Positions 12,207 through 24,993 of a DNA stretch of 64,000 bases are shown here, in pieces. The stretch comes from Sphagnum compactum (Eukaryota; Bryophyta; Sphagnopsida; Sphagnales). The notes under the pieces are model-generated. The model saw only the letters and a list, made by a program, of their open reading frames with translations, was not told the origin of the DNA and did not search any database. The DNA lies in the NCBI GenBank assembly GCA_965153455.1, contig OZ234494.1, positions 4,030,001-4,094,000 of the forward strand. Direction: 5' to 3'. Within the stretch, counting starts at the first letter, position 1. Every line of letters begins with the position of its first letter. Both the position numbers and the translations under genes were made by a program.

Positions 12207-12919
12207 AGGGCATACGAACTCGTAGATCAACCAACTCCAATGCTGCTCCGTATGACGACTGTGCTCAGCAAAATGGTTTTGGCCCAGCATTTTTGCTAAA
12301 GTTTGCTCAGCGCAGTAAAAGAAGGCCCAGCAAAGGCTAACACCTGCCAGATAAGAGTGTAATAAATATGATCTGACTGACTCACTGCTGGTCCCTCCCT
12401 GCTTTTGATTGCTCATTCATAATGATTGTTGGCCCACATCGTTTGCTATTACCTTAGTACCTAGTCTTCTACCAATTTGCAATCCCTGTTTTTAGTTCTA
12501 TTCCTCGGTTTGGAAAGGAAAAAAAAAGTAAATAACCAAACTTGGATGTGAGAAATATTTTTGCAAGGTCGCATACTGATGGAGGTAAAATTGCACACTA
12601 TAACCACAACCTCCAAATACATATTTTTTAAAAACCAGACCAGGTTTTTCTCTAAAAGATAAAGAGAAACAATTGGGTGGGTGAGTGAGGAGGGGAGAAA
12701 GATTTTACCTTCAGATTTTTACCTTATTGCATGTAATCTTCCTCAAGTAGGTACCTTCCAAGAGAGGTTATGTGTAAATTGTCCTTGTCTGTAAACAACC
12801 TACACTACACTATTGAACCCAACCTTCAATTCCAAAACAGAAAGTTCTCCACTGTGGGTATTATGGGTGGAATCTCCCTAAACCTTATTCATTCAACCTA
12901 CCTTTGATTCCCCACCTCC

Positions 12920-13230
12920 TATCTATTTATGAAGGAAGGTAGTTTGTTTTGTAGTTATGAGATCCACCAAACCGTGATGCTTCAGATTGTGTTCTTGATG
13001 TCTTTGGAAAGCATTCCATGACATTTGGAATTGTGGTGCAAAAGTTTTTGAATATTGGATGAGTTCTTCATTGAAAATTAAACTAAATGGTAGCTAAAAG
13101 TTTCAGAGCTATTGGATTGTGCCTTTGGTGTTAGAAAGATCTTGATGACCAGGATTTAATGGAATTTATTTGGTATGATTTGGATTCAGAATGTGAAAAA
13201 TATTGATTTTAAGTGATTTCTGCCGCTGAA
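12920..13230 (+). repeat. repB dispersed repeat, copy 1
   Basis: The stretch from TATGAAGGAAGGTAGTTTGTTT through GATCTTGATGANCAGGATTTAATGGAATTTATTTGG to TATTGATTTTNAAGTGATTT matches 61863-62200 over about 310 bp with scattered differences. I see no coding potential or terminal repeats. Confidence 0.8.
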
Positions 13231-13374
13231 AAATCAAATAAATTCCAAAAAACCAGGTTTTGGAAGGAAAAATCAGTTGAGGACGAATTCACACTTGGGC
13301 TAATAGCACAGGCCACTATTACTGCTCAAAACAAGTTTCTCCAATGCCTCTATCACAAGTTTGGGACAAAGCCA

Positions 13375-13690
13375 ACAAGGTGTGTGTCGTAATGTGGCCT
13401 TGCCATTTACATTAAAAAATATCTTAAGGCAACAGAAGAATTATGAAAATTCAAATATTTCACCATGAAAAAATATAATCTTCAAAAAAAATTCTAAAAG
13501 AAACTAAAATCCTTCAAGATATCATAACTTTATAACTAATCTCAAGTTTCAACACAAGCCAAAATATCATCTTCAAAAATCCTCATATAAAAATAGACCT
13601 ACTACCTAGGGGCCAACATCCCTTAAGTTACTATACTCTATAATGTATCTGAACACAATATCCGTAGGCAAGGCCAACCAACTATGGAGC
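13375..13690 (+). mobile_element. GTGGCCTTGCC repeat family, copy 2 (near full length)
   Basis: It starts GGTGTGTGTCGTAATGTGGCCTTGCC and ends GTAGGCAAGGCCAACCA, so the ends are short imperfect inverted repeats (GGCCTTGCC against GGCAAGGCC). The interior shares the CAAGATAT-ATAACT-TATAAC and GGGGCCAACATCCCTTAAG blocks with the other copies. Length and inverted ends suggest a MITE. Confidence 0.8.
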
Positions 13691-14885
13691 ATTGGGGGCA
13701 TTGTTGAACCCTTTGCTAGTCTAGTATCAACTTGAGTTTGGTCCTAGTATTGAGTACTATTATTCTTTTTGAACCAGCATGGTCTTTGGATTATGTATTT
13801 TTGAAAAGTCTCATACCAACATGATCGGCACATTGGGTTTAAGGGTCACTTAGGGTCCAAGGACCAAAAGCCTAAGGACCAATTTGAAGCAAATTGAACC
13901 TTGTATTGGACCCTTTTTCACATTTAAAAAACATTTTTTCCCAAGGTATAATGAGTGTGTTTAAATGTTTGGGGTTCAATTCGAAGGTCCAATATCAAAA
14001 ATGTGGGATTGGCATGTGAGAAGATTAAGTTAATCGTCATTATTATTATTTTTCTTCTTTTTTTCCATGGTTTGAATTTAAATTTTTTTTAAATTACTCT
14101 CACTACACAACGGATGAACATAGGCACAAGATACCACAATTTTTTTTCCAAGTGCTTTTTTTTGGAATGGAAATCAATTTAGGCATTTCTTGTAAATTAA
14201 AATCTCCTTTCACTTTTGAAAACTGGCACTTCAACTTTTCACTTTTTGTCTCACCTTTCAATTCACTTTCATTTCGTGCACTTAGAAAGGTTAAAAATGC
14301 AGTTCTAACAACCACCTTGTGAGAATCCATAAAATCAGTCATGTCAACTTTAAAATTGGTCTAAAATGGGGGAGCTGCAACAATATCCTCAATCAATTGC
14401 ATGTTTTTCATTCTCATAGAATTTGAGCAACAAGGATAAAAGAAAACAATGTGAAAATAAATAAAACAAAGAAATGAGCAACCTGTGGGCTTCGGTCCTC
14501 CAAACCATGAGCAACAAAGAAATGAGCAAACCTTGGACCCTAGCTTACACTTTTTTTCTCTAATCTATGAACAACAAAGAAATGAGCAATCTTGAACCCT
14601 AGCTCCTTTAAACTCTTTTTTTTTGGTCCAAACCAATTGATTTCTCTCCAAAATGATGCCATGTAAGCTAAATCACAATCTAATTTGTCTTGGTCCTGTA
14701 CCCTTGTCTTAAAGGCCTTGGTACCAATTTAAAGCTCTTGACCAATAGGAATGCTCGATTTTTTGGACCCTGCTCCTTGGACCCTTGTCTAAAGTGGACC
14801 TAAGACTGATTGTTGACTAGTATGAGGCAGGTGTATACCCCTTATTGAAACTAGTACAAAACTGGTACAAGTCGGTATTACCTAA

Positions 14886-15242
14886 GAGCATCTCCCCCGA
14901 TGCTCAGTATGTGATTCTGCACTGGAAATATCGTTTGTGGTTCATCAGTTGAATCCAGTTAATCCACTAGAAGACTAATGGGACCCTGAAAAGAATGCAC
15001 ATCTTTTCAGAGCCCTGGAAGAGTTTAATAAACACAATCAAATTGCATTTATTGACTTCTCCATGTTGCTGTTCAGATAGATAGTTTGATTGGTCCAAGT
15101 GGGTTGCTGTTAGCAGTCTCCCTCCTACTTGCAGTCCCAGATCCTATTTCATGGATGGGGGTTGGAAAAAAGTTAATAACTAAAACTTGGTTGCGATAAA
15201 CAATTTTGCAGGGTCACATACTGAGCATTGGTGGAGATGCTC
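14886..15242. mobile_element. Harbinger-type MITE with 36-bp terminal inverted repeats
   Basis: The left end GAGCATCTCCCCCGATGCTCAGTATGTGA is mirrored by the right end TCACATACTGAGCATTGGTGGAGATGCTC, with about five mismatches over 36 bp. It is 357 bp long. TAA precedes the left end but ACT follows the right end, so no intact target duplication remains. The outer ten bases equal those of the autonomous-type Harbinger element at 57,652, pointing to a shared transposase. Confidence 0.85.
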
Positions 15243-16822
15243 ACTACCACGTTGGTACTTGAAAATGGTATGAGGCTAACCTCAGGTTATGTAAGCCTGG
15301 TAGGCTCCTTGCCACCACTGCGAATACCAATGTTGATAGTTGATACTGTGCAAGCCGAATACCAATGTTGATAGTTGATAACATGCACAGGCCTATATGT
15401 ATACAAGACCAACACTGGACAAGACAGTATCATTTAGACTTCACTTAATCAGTCTATTTTTAACAGGACTTGGATTTGAAACAAGCTTCCAAGCACTGCA
15501 AAGATACTGTTAAGTATGGTACACAAGATTGGAAGTCGACTTCCTGATCTTCTGTATCAAGGAGCACTATTGAAAAAATCCAGCGGAATCCAACATAAAT
15601 TTTGTAGAGTAAGTATTCCCAATGATCACAACTAACCAAGGTCAGTGATTCATTACAAGGTTTCTAAAGTTAACTAGGTACCATCTATGCCTAGTAAGGT
15701 GTCTGATGTTTACTTAGTTGTACTACCCAAGTGCACCAACTTTCACTTCAAACCACATCAAGATTTCTTCCAGCAACCACCCCATTATTCACCAACTCTT
15801 ACAACTAACTACTCACTTGCAAGACATTGGCCAGTTCTAAGAAAGGACTGCACTCTATCAATATCACCAGAAGTCATGAGGCCACAAATCCAGGACTAAA
15901 TACTGAACTGCTCACTGAGGTCAGAAGATGAGATACTTACAGCCAAATAGATGATGGCAGCCGTTGCATAAGACAGCTATCCAGCAGTGTGAAACATAGA
16001 GGAACATCTGAAGTTCCAAATCCATTGTAGACAAAGTTAAATACAAAGTTAGTGAGAAGTATATTACAAGGCAGACACTATTTTATGACATGGGGGAGCC
16101 CCTGGTTTATACTCTACATATGAACCTCAATGCCTTGTTGCAGGGTGCAGCATCAGAGACCAGATGGTAGCTCTTTTCAGATAGTAATAGGGGCTTGCTG
16201 GCTGACAGATATCTAAAGGCCATCATCAACAAACTGAAAGGCCAGCTGATCAGAAAACTATCCTAGATCACAAACTAAAAACAAAAAGTGGTGCTATAAA
16301 GAGTGACAAAATCATTTGACCATCCTTCCCTACACCATACAGACAAGATGATATCTACCCAAACCTACTTGAAAGCAAATGAAGTTACAGAAATACAACC
16401 ACCAAAGATTCAAATCTACAGAGGCTGCAACAATTGATGACCACCAAGGCCCCTGCCTAACCACCACCTGTGGATGTCCTATTCTAAGATGACTGCAGAA
16501 GCTGTGGTCACACACCAAGAATGATTAGTTCATTGCCAAAAGCAACTGCAAATGTCACTGGGAGCTAACTCCTGCACATCAGATGCTTCCTTGTTGAGTG
16601 TACATCTTGAACTCAGAAGATGTGTGGAACTGCCCTCCATATCATGCCACGCACATAAAAAAACCGCTAACATTGCTGTCCTGAATTGCACTTGAGAGTG
16701 GTCCTAAACTATGTGTCTGCTGATCTCACCAGAGGCTTCAGCAGCTCCTGCTTATGTCAAAGAAGTCAGTGTAAACATCTTGTCATGAGGGCAAAAAATT
16801 AACCCACCTCTAACATGTCAAC

Positions 16823-19800
16823 TCATTCATCCTCAACCTCTTCCAACTGTGCCCGCCTCGCAGCTGCCTGCTTGCGAACAAAGATACCCCAACGTAATGC
16901 TGCCTTAAGTTTTAACCAACCAACAAAGGCCTTGCCATTTGCACGGGTTTCCTGTGATGTTACAGTGGGAACCCCAACTTGGGAGCCTGTGAAATTAAGA
17001 TCTTCCCCTGTGAAAGAGCCCTCTCCAGTATTGAACATCCGCAACAGCTGCTGGATCTGTGTGTGCATGTCCTCGTTTTCAAGAAACTCCAAGCTCCTAG
17101 CCCGCAGTTCATCTTCAGTTGGCAATTCTTCAACCATCAGACCTTGTGCATAGTTCTCCTGGGCACGAGACTGCCATTCGATTCCTCCAGATGAAGCATT
17201 CATGATCCCAGGAGCCAGAGCCAAAAATGCAGGGCTTGAGGTAGTTAGATCACTTTGTGGAGGACCCAAGGCCAAACCAGTCATGCCAGTGTTACCAACA
17301 TAGCTCTGTTGAGAAGAACTTGAAACAGCAGATTGTTGCCTTGACTCTATGTTGCTGTTCATTTGAAGTCCAGAACCCATCAGACTGTTCTCCTTGGGAT
17401 CTGGAAGCTGAGTTGATTGACCATATGCCTGGGTAACTAATGAGGTTGGATCATATGGAGGCATTGCTGCTCTACTACCTGCATTATGTGGCCAATCAGC
17501 TTGAAGTTCCTACAATGCTATATCCTAAACATGAGAATCACCACTTAAGTTTATGGAAAATCTAGATAACAAGGTGTAAAAGAGGTCAAACTATCACAAC
17601 CAAATAGTCTTCATGTTCAACTGATTCCAGTTAAGATTGGGACAGTGTGGTAAGGGTACAAACCAGTTGATGAGGTGGATGACCGGTGCTGCACAGAAGT
17701 AAGTGCTGGCTGCTGTGATTGATAAGTTTTTGATTGCTGGCTAGTACTCTCAGATTGTAGTGGAAGGGGACTTAGAATTGGAGCACTGATCGGATCTTCT
17801 GTGTGGATGTCCATTCCCTTTACAGCTGGGTAAGGTGTCACCCCAACCAGAGCCTCTCCATCATACTCTACAACATTTTCCCAGTTTTCATAGGCTACTT
17901 TCACCAGCTTGTCCACATAAACCTGCAAAAATATCTTCACAAGTACTGAGAACTTCTCCACACCTATAATTTTTGTCACCCTGAATGGAACTGAGAAATG
18001 ACTGAATAATAAGGTTATCAAAATTTAAGATCTGACAAAAGTCAGCAAACAGGAAAGGTTGGAAACCCTAAAGAGCCATGAAGAAAATCAACCAGAACAA
18101 AGCACACAGCTGCGACAAAGAGAGGAGAATTTGCTACACCAATGAAAACCTCAAAAGTGCATGGGACCTGGGAAAAAGAAAAACTGCTGCATCTAGAAAG
18201 AAACATCCTTGGGACAAGTCACTTGCCTTCTCACTATCTGAAAGGGAGTCAACTGACATATAGGAACCCTCAGCAATGAGGCCCATCAGTTGGAATATGT
18301 TGTTGAAGATGACACCAATGTTCTGCTTTTCATCAGCATAGTAAACATGTAGCTTGCCACTTAGCACACATGTCTTAGCATGCTCCACAGTTCCCTCCCA
18401 CATCTTGTTTGACATTCCAGTCCCCAATGTCTATTCCCAACACCCCCTTGAATCAGCCTTGTGCATAATAAAATGCATGTGAAAATTATATAACACCAAC
18501 TCCAAAAAATGACCTCTGTGCCACACATAAGATCCATGGCCAACAAGCATGCCAAAGAGATTTTGCAGGTGAAATTACATTGCGTAGCCTTTGAGGATCC
18601 ATGACAACCAGACGCAGGAAGTCCTCAACTGTCAAAATGTTAGCTTGGTTAAGGCGCTTGTGAAAAGCACCATCCTTCCCAATCTTGTCCAAGCGCCACA
18701 CCTCATCATGCAATGCTGGTGGATAGTGTTTCTTGTACACTGCACTCATACACATATCAGAAATGACATCAGCCTCACTGATTCCATCCAGACCTTTGTC
18801 AGCTCTTCAACCAGAACTCACCTCACCCTACATGCCTCATAATTGATTCAGTTGCACAAAACACATGCACGGTAGCTAGCTACTTGGATACTTCATGGTA
18901 AACAACCAGGGATTTGCCAGCTACATTTAGGATAGGGATGCTTAAGTATCAAAAATCCTTCGAAGTTTGAACGGCAGTGCTTCTATACACCAATCCCAAA
19001 GACAAACCTTGTACAAAGAACAAGATTGCTACAGCAGCTTAAGAAGCTGATTTTATCTGACAGTTTAAAACAGAGTTGATCTGATGGCAATACTTGGTCT
19101 CTGAACATCCACTAAAGGCTACTCCACAGAGACATCAGGTGCTCTCCAACTTCATGGCTGTCCCTGGCATATACAGCATACCTCTTGGGTCAAATATCAC
19201 AAACTAGTGTTTGACAGCAAAAAATGAGGATCATTTTTCAACAGACAGTTCACTTACATTCGCCTCGATGATCTTTCACAGTGAATGCATCAGTCTTTGC
19301 TTCCCTGATTCGCAGGCCTTCACAATTTCCTGAAGAGATCTTAACCGCCAATCGGAACTTGCGACTGCGGATCCAACTTGAATTGTCTGTGAATGTCAAG
19401 TCTCCCAGTGTTCCCACACCATCTTTCAGTGTAACAGACAGTTCTCCAGTTAGCAGTGGCCTCTTGCCATCTCTTTCCCTGACTTCAGCATTCTCAAACT
19501 CTGCCTGTGACCAGTTGTCTTCATCATCAACTGCAAAATCACCCTCCACGACGACAATATCCAATTTTGCACACGATTCTGGACCTGAAGTTATAACCTG
19601 GTTTGTGCTGGCATCCAGCAACACCACATGAATTGCAGTTCCTTGTTCTCCCTCTACTTTGCTTCCTGTGAATAGAGGGAGAGCTAACTTGTTCCTGAAC
19701 TGCAGGCGCAGATCTCGCTGGTCAGGCCCCTGTATCCTTTTTGGAGATGGGCTGCAACATGCAGTCAACACTAGAATTTAACATCTCAACAATCCACATT

Positions 19801-20624
19801 TACCAACCTCTTTCCCCCAACTACACACAGGTTCAAAGAACAGGCCTCAGACAAGGAATGCTTTGAGACATGAGGAAGAGACAACAGAAATTTTCTAGCT
19901 GTCAGCAATCTAACTGACTGCAAAGGGAATGACCACGATTTCAACATTACCGGAAACCTGGTTTAGGTGGCACAAACTTTGCAAGTGCACGCTCAACCTC
20001 CTCTCCCACCTGAGGATTTGTCAACCAAGTGTAATATTTAACACAATCTCCTCCTCCTATGCAAAAAAGGCTTGTTGAAAGAAAAAACCCCTAAATATTC
20101 ACAATATGAACCAAAAAAAAGGAAATAAACAGGACTGCAGAACTACTTACCACCCTGCGCAGTAGAGGTTCGAGGGTTGAGCACAGTTTCTGAAGACTAT
20201 CCATCTTCACTGCTTCAACAATGACACTGCAACAAGAGAATCCGTAATCAATATCATGCTGCAAAGTAATTTCTTCTTTGTACTTACAATTTAGCAGCAA
20301 AAAATCCCTAGAGAAGCTCCTGCAGTACGGACATGCAGAAAGCAAAGCAAATCCCACCCTGGAGCATTTATCCTATGAAAGACAAAGAGAACCAACAAAC
20401 GTCAATGTACAGTGCATGAAAATCCTCCAGCATGAATGTAGGAGCTGCAGTGAGGGTGAAGTAATGCTAGAGAAAATAGGGGTACAGAGTTCAGACCTCG
20501 CAAGAGCGGGCCGCTGTCTTTTCTCTTCCGGCATGCCATCGACTCTTGTGGCATCTCTCTCCAGCGGCCGCTTCTCCCTCGCCATGACTTCTCTAGACGC
20601 AGAGGTTTGAGCTAAAAAAGCCAT
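16823..20624 (-). CDS. CBP60: Calmodulin-binding protein 60 family member (CBP60)
   Basis: Eight exons: 20624-20497, 20226-20151, 20009-19951, 19751-19258, 18739-18579, 18430-18227, 17922-17664, 17499-16823; 685 residues, all phases consistent. The N-terminus has a basic stretch ([11 protein letters not shown]) then [20 protein letters not shown]. The DNA-binding core (Calmod_bind N and M parts) spans about 89-380, with [16 protein letters not shown], the block [20 protein letters not shown] at 253-272 and a [11 protein letters not shown] motif. The C-terminus carries a basic amphipathic helix at about 654-679 ([20 protein letters not shown]), the position of the calmodulin-binding site in Arabidopsis CBP60a-f. 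CBP60s are nuclear plant transcription regulators; some steer salicylate-dependent immunity. The C-terminal site suggests the conventional clade rather than CBP60g, whose site is N-terminal. Intron 6 (18226-17923) uses a GC donor. A second ATG at 20585 (MAREKRPLE) is an alternative start. Confidence 0.92.
18223..18228 (-). other. GC-AG intron donor in CBP60
   Basis: The exon ends GAG AAG and the intron begins GCAAGT, the strong consensus seen at plant GC-AG introns. The only nearby GT (three bases further on) would shift the frame, whereas the GC site joins SLSDSEK directly to VYVDKLVK, as in homologues. Confidence 0.85.
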
Positions 20625-21497
20625 GTTCAAAAGGTCAACCTCCTTCCTCCTTCGTCGAAAACTTCAATCTAGAATGCCTTGGAAAAGCAACAAACCGCGA
20701 AATTTCCAGGTGATAAAGGCACACAGCTCTTGTCCCTCGGTGTAGCTTGCAACCTTAACATAAGTCTCCACAACAAACTCTCTCTAGATTCTACGAAACC
20801 TCGCAACGACCGAGGATTTTTCAAACCCCAGCCCGGTCCGTTTAGGAAAGAGTACAGCTAAGATGGCGGCAGCTTCTACTCACGTCTAAATGTTTAGCAG
20901 CAAAAAGGGTGCTCCATTCTTGGATATCAACGAAGACTAGCAATTTTTCCTAATCTGTTCAGCGTTGTACAAGATTCTGTGTTATCCTTGAAATGTCTGA
21001 AAACCGTAAAAACGACATCCTGTCAACGCCAAGCGTTCTTAAGCTAGCCACCAGTGGAGATCAGAGAGCGCGCAGTAACGCAAACACGAACGAAAAAACA
21101 CAAACAGCTAGAAAAAATCCTAAGGTTCTCTCGGTTCTGTCGAGTCTTCAACGCCAACTCGTAGCAAAAGCACCAACAATCGATTAAACGCAAGAGGAAG
21201 ACCCGGACAAAAGGAGGAGGAGGAATAATAGTAATAATAACGTGCCTGAGCGTTGGAGGAGGTGAGAAAATAGTCGGTATTGTGCGGTGAAAACGAATGC
21301 ATGCGCCCGCGCGCGACCGACGACAGAGAAGGGGAAGAGTTTTTCCAAACCGCCTTTCTTTCGACCCTGGATTTTACAAGCTTTACGAAAAACAAGCGCT
21401 GCAAAAGCGTTGCAGGAAGCACCTTGGACTGCTTTTCCCGTGGTGGTCAGAAACCAGACCCCCGCCCCCAAAGGCCCCGGAGAAAGGAGGAAGACGA
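20625..21497. other. CBP60 upstream region
   Basis: This should hold the 5' leader and promoter of CBP60 on minus. It is GC-richer than the surrounding spacer, with an alternating GCGCCCGCGCGCG block at 21302-21314. I found no coding region that I can support. Confidence 0.4.
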
Positions 21498-22070
21498 CGA
21501 CTGCACATGGATGAAAGTAGAGAGCATCAATGAGCTACGTAAGATATTGCTACTCAAACACAAGGTTCATCCACATAGGGCGCTATTTTATCCTATAATC
21601 ATCATCCCTGCAGGACCTATAGTTGGATGTTGCGCCATGACGACTATACATGGATGAAAGTAGAGGGAATCAATGAGCTGTGCAAGATATTTTTACTCAA
21701 ACAGAACGTTCATCCATATGGGACGCTATTTTAATCCGATAATCGTCAACCCTATATGAACTATACTTGTTGGATGTTGCGCCATGACGACTGCCCATGG
21801 ATGAAAGTAGAAGGACATCAATGAGTTGTGCAAGATATTTTTACTCAATCAGAACGTTCGTCCATACGGGACACTATTCTGTCCTGTAATTGTCCTCTAC
21901 ATTAACTACTGGTTGGATGTTGTCTCATGACGACTGCACATGGATGAAAGTTGGGAAGTAAGTGAGTTGCGCAAGATCTTTTTTACTCAAACACAAGGTT
22001 CATCCGCCTGGACCGCCATTCCGTCCGGTAATCCCGTTGGATGGTTGGTTGCGTCATCTTCGACGCCAGT
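21498..22070. repeat. 143-147-bp tandem repeat, four copies
   Basis: The word CATGGATGAAAGT begins at 21506, 21649, 21796 and 21939. Each unit continues with ATCAATGAGCT, GCAAGATATTTTTACTCAAAC, GTTCATCC, a CGCTATT block and GTTGGATGTTGCGCCATGACGACT. Copies differ at many positions, so the array is old. The last unit is the most divergent. Confidence 0.9.
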
Positions 22071-22362
22071 CTTCGCAAGCGAGTGGACCACGTGAGTTCA
22101 TAGTTGCGTGTAAAAGCGGACCCCCGAGTTCGTAAAAACAATTTACGATGCAAAAAAAAAGGAAGTTCTTCGCTTCTTTTAACTTTAGGCTAGGGAACAC
22201 GCTCTCTAGCACGCGTTCTCTGGTACACCTGTAGCTTTACACCTACTAGAAATTAGCTTTGTGGTGTTAAAATCATTCAGTTGGGAGTGGGAACTTTGGT
22301 GGTGGTAGGGTACCTTGTGCCCATGGTCAACAAGCCACCCTAACAGTATTTAAGGGGCTTAA

Positions 22363-22617
22363 GAGAATCTCCACCGACGCTCAGTAAGTGGCTCTGCACG
22401 GAAAATTTTAGATGAGGTACTGCGGTCTCTAATCCACGGAATTGACTCGAACGCTGCTATAACCAATTAAAAAAACAAATGCACAGCTTTTATAGCCCTG
22501 ACGAGCCCTGGACGAGTCTGAAATTGTATTTAATGATTGTACTTCTGTTTTTGATTGGCTAGATAGTTTGATTGGTCCATGTGGGTTGCTATTAGTAGTC
22601 TCCCTCCTACAGTAGCC
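22363..22617. mobile_element. Truncated copy of the Harbinger-type MITE
   Basis: It starts TTAAGAGAATCTCCACCGACGCTCAGTAAGTG and shares the TAGTTTGATTGGTCCATGTGGGTTGCT and AGTCTCCCTCCTAC blocks with 14886-15242. The right terminal repeat is missing; TAA precedes the left end. Confidence 0.8.
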
Positions 22618-24424
22618 TAGGGTATTTTCCACATTGACGAAACAAATTTTTATTTTTTTTCAAAAAATAAATTCTTTAAAAAAATTTACATTATATATAT
22701 TTTTCCATCATCTATGTACTATAATATTGTGATATGAGTAGTGAAATTATTCAGAATGTAGCCTCTAGTAATAATTATGATGATTTTCAACATGTCAACT
22801 TCATATTTTCACAAAATTTCATTTCACTAATTTTTTGAGGATTATTTAATGACGAAACTGACCTTAGGGTAAGCCTGGCAAAGCAAGATGGAATTCCCTC
22901 AGTTGGTAATAGGAGTCATGAGGAGCCTGTTCCCAAATGTAACCAGTGTTCCCCATTGTCAATTCACATCTAAAGTGTGTTCCCAACCACCATGGATTTC
23001 GGTCACAAGTGGAACTGGCACAACCAAACGTGATGGTGACCAAACAAGTGGTTCCGGTGCCGTCTTTTCCTGATTTTACAGATAACTTTAATATCCTACG
23101 GACAATAACCCCCAACCAAAAATTATTGCGCCCAAATACACAAAATTGCAAATGTGTGGTGATGGGGGAAGGGGTCTGGGTAAAGGGGAGAAATCCAGCA
23201 AAATCTTCACACAATTTTCCTCTTTGCCCTTTATATATTTATTTATTTATTTATTTAAATTTAAATTAATTTAATTTAATTATTTATTTTTGGCTCCTTG
23301 AACCATGGTGAAATTGGGCAATTTTCCACCCTTCAAAAAAACTTGCTTCATATTAGAATAGATGAAACTTGAGAAGTCAAATGTTCATGGGTAGAAATCA
23401 GGGTTTTTTTTTTCAACTTCCTCAAGTAGGTGCACTAGCTAGGATCCTCAGCATTAAATGGCGACTGTCCTGGTGAACAAGTAGATTTTTTTGGAATCCT
23501 GCCTAGTTTTGGCGACCTGTAGTAACACACTGTCTAAATCTGGCGACTTCTAGCTTTTTTTTCCTCAAAATAAGGCGATTTTTTTTTAATTTCCAAATTT
23601 TCCTTTGTTAGATTCGCCAGCCCTTTTTTTTGGTCGCCAAGTGGCGAAAATTCGCCACAAAAACAAACGCTGGTACTAGTAAGAGGGCTACTTCAATGAG
23701 TTATGGTCATGGCTTGAATACTTACTAAGTGTTAGGGGTTTGGACCAAAACCCTAACTTCCTCCTTCCATCCTTAGATTGTCTTCAATGTAGGAGGCGAC
23801 AAATTTATGGCGAGCCCTGAAAAGCTCTCTTGTTTATGTGTAGGGCAAAGCCCTAGGTTGGGTGGCATGTCCAAAATGGGGCTTAGGATAAGGCTATGGA
23901 ATGGCAAAATGGCTTAGTACCACTGGTTATAACATATTATAACCCATGATATGGAGCATGCTCATAATGAGAACCTTGGTTAGTCTGAGTATTCATGGAA
24001 AGCCCTTGTCATAAGAATATTTTTTAAAATATCCTCGGTCTCTTTGACCATAGTAATGAGAATATTCCATTATCAAGGGTTAGATAGCCCAGGCTTTTGA
24101 GAATATTCCTCATAATTAGGGAACTAGTGATCTCATTTTAAGTCATTAACACCTTCACCTTAACAAATGGTGAAGAACACTGGTTGGTCAATGTGGTGAA
24201 ATAAGAGACATTTTCATATTGCATGAGAGTTCCAAAAGTAGGGATTATGGCACAGAGCAGGAGAGGGTAAGTTATGAGGTTCAACCAACTAATGACCAGT
24301 GCAAAAAGGGTCTTTGGGAGGGAGCCAAATGTCACAAGGTAGCCAAATATGTAATATAACTGCAGATCTCTTATCCAATGGCATGCTATCCGATTAGCGC
24401 TCCCTATTGGACAACCTTAGATCA

Positions 24425-24650
24425 ATTTTGTTAAAGTGGCAATCGTCCATAGGGAGACATAGCCAAATTTGACTACAAGCTAAATATGAACGTAATTTTT
24501 AGAAACATTCATCTATTTTTGGCTACCCACTTGAACCATGTACAAAAATCCTGGTGTTTTTTTTCTTAAATTTTGGTGGAATTATGGCTATTGAAAACCT
24601 CCAGAAACACTTGCTTTTAGCACTTTTAATTTTTAGTTTTTAATTCTGGT
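24425..24650 (+). mobile_element. Single arm of the foldback element family
   Basis: The run GTGGCAATCGTCCATAGGGAGACATAGCCAAATTTGACTACAAGCTAAATATGAA and the later AATTATGGCTATTGAAAA match the left arm of the foldback at 44.7 kb. No second arm is present here. Confidence 0.75.
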
Positions 24651-24701
24651 TTTAAAAAATGTGAATGAAAAAGAAAATAAGATAATCTCGCCTACGGTAC
24701 T

Positions 24702-24735
24702 CACCGTGCGGTAACCGTGCGGTAACCGTGCGGTC
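24702..24735 (+). promoter_or_regulatory. Triple 11-bp direct repeat in the promoter
   Basis: ACCGTGCGGTA is repeated three times without spacers, about 260 bp before the ATG of the next gene. Its position in a GC-rich upstream block suggests a cis-element cluster, but no factor is assigned. Confidence 0.4.
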
Positions 24736-24993
24736 GGCTCTCTCCGGCGGCACGCTTCCCCCTTCCGCCGCCTCCGTGTCTCGCCCCCGGCAGTCGTGTG
24801 CGTCCGAGCGGGGGTTTCAGGAAAGAGCACTTTTTTCTGAACAAGCTTTTGTTGGAGCACGGAGAGAGGAGAATTATGGGTGGTCTGCACAACATCTAGG
24901 TTCTGGACCATTGCCCTAGCTTTTGTTTTTCAGCTCCAGAAGACAGCAGAGAAGAGGAGGAGACCGAATTTATTCTCTCTTCTCTTTCGAAGC

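Larger units (their letters stand above)
11351..16822. other. Intergenic, filled with decayed repeats; no gene
   Basis: The stretch to about 11640 holds the 5' leader and promoter of the cold-shock gene. Beyond it lie two copies of the GTGGCCTTGCC repeat, one copy of a ~300-bp repeat (repB), a Harbinger-type MITE and a degraded relative of it (about 12340-12585). Short direct repeats containing AACAAAGAAATGAGCAA occur at 14470-14590. I found no protein-coding signal. Confidence 0.55.
22071..24660. other. Intergenic between CBP60 and the DUF4864-like gene
   Basis: It contains a Harbinger-MITE relic and one arm of a foldback element (both listed). The section 23440-23660 repeats GGCGACTT/TTCGCCA words in low-complexity T-rich sequence. 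No gene seen. Confidence 0.5.
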
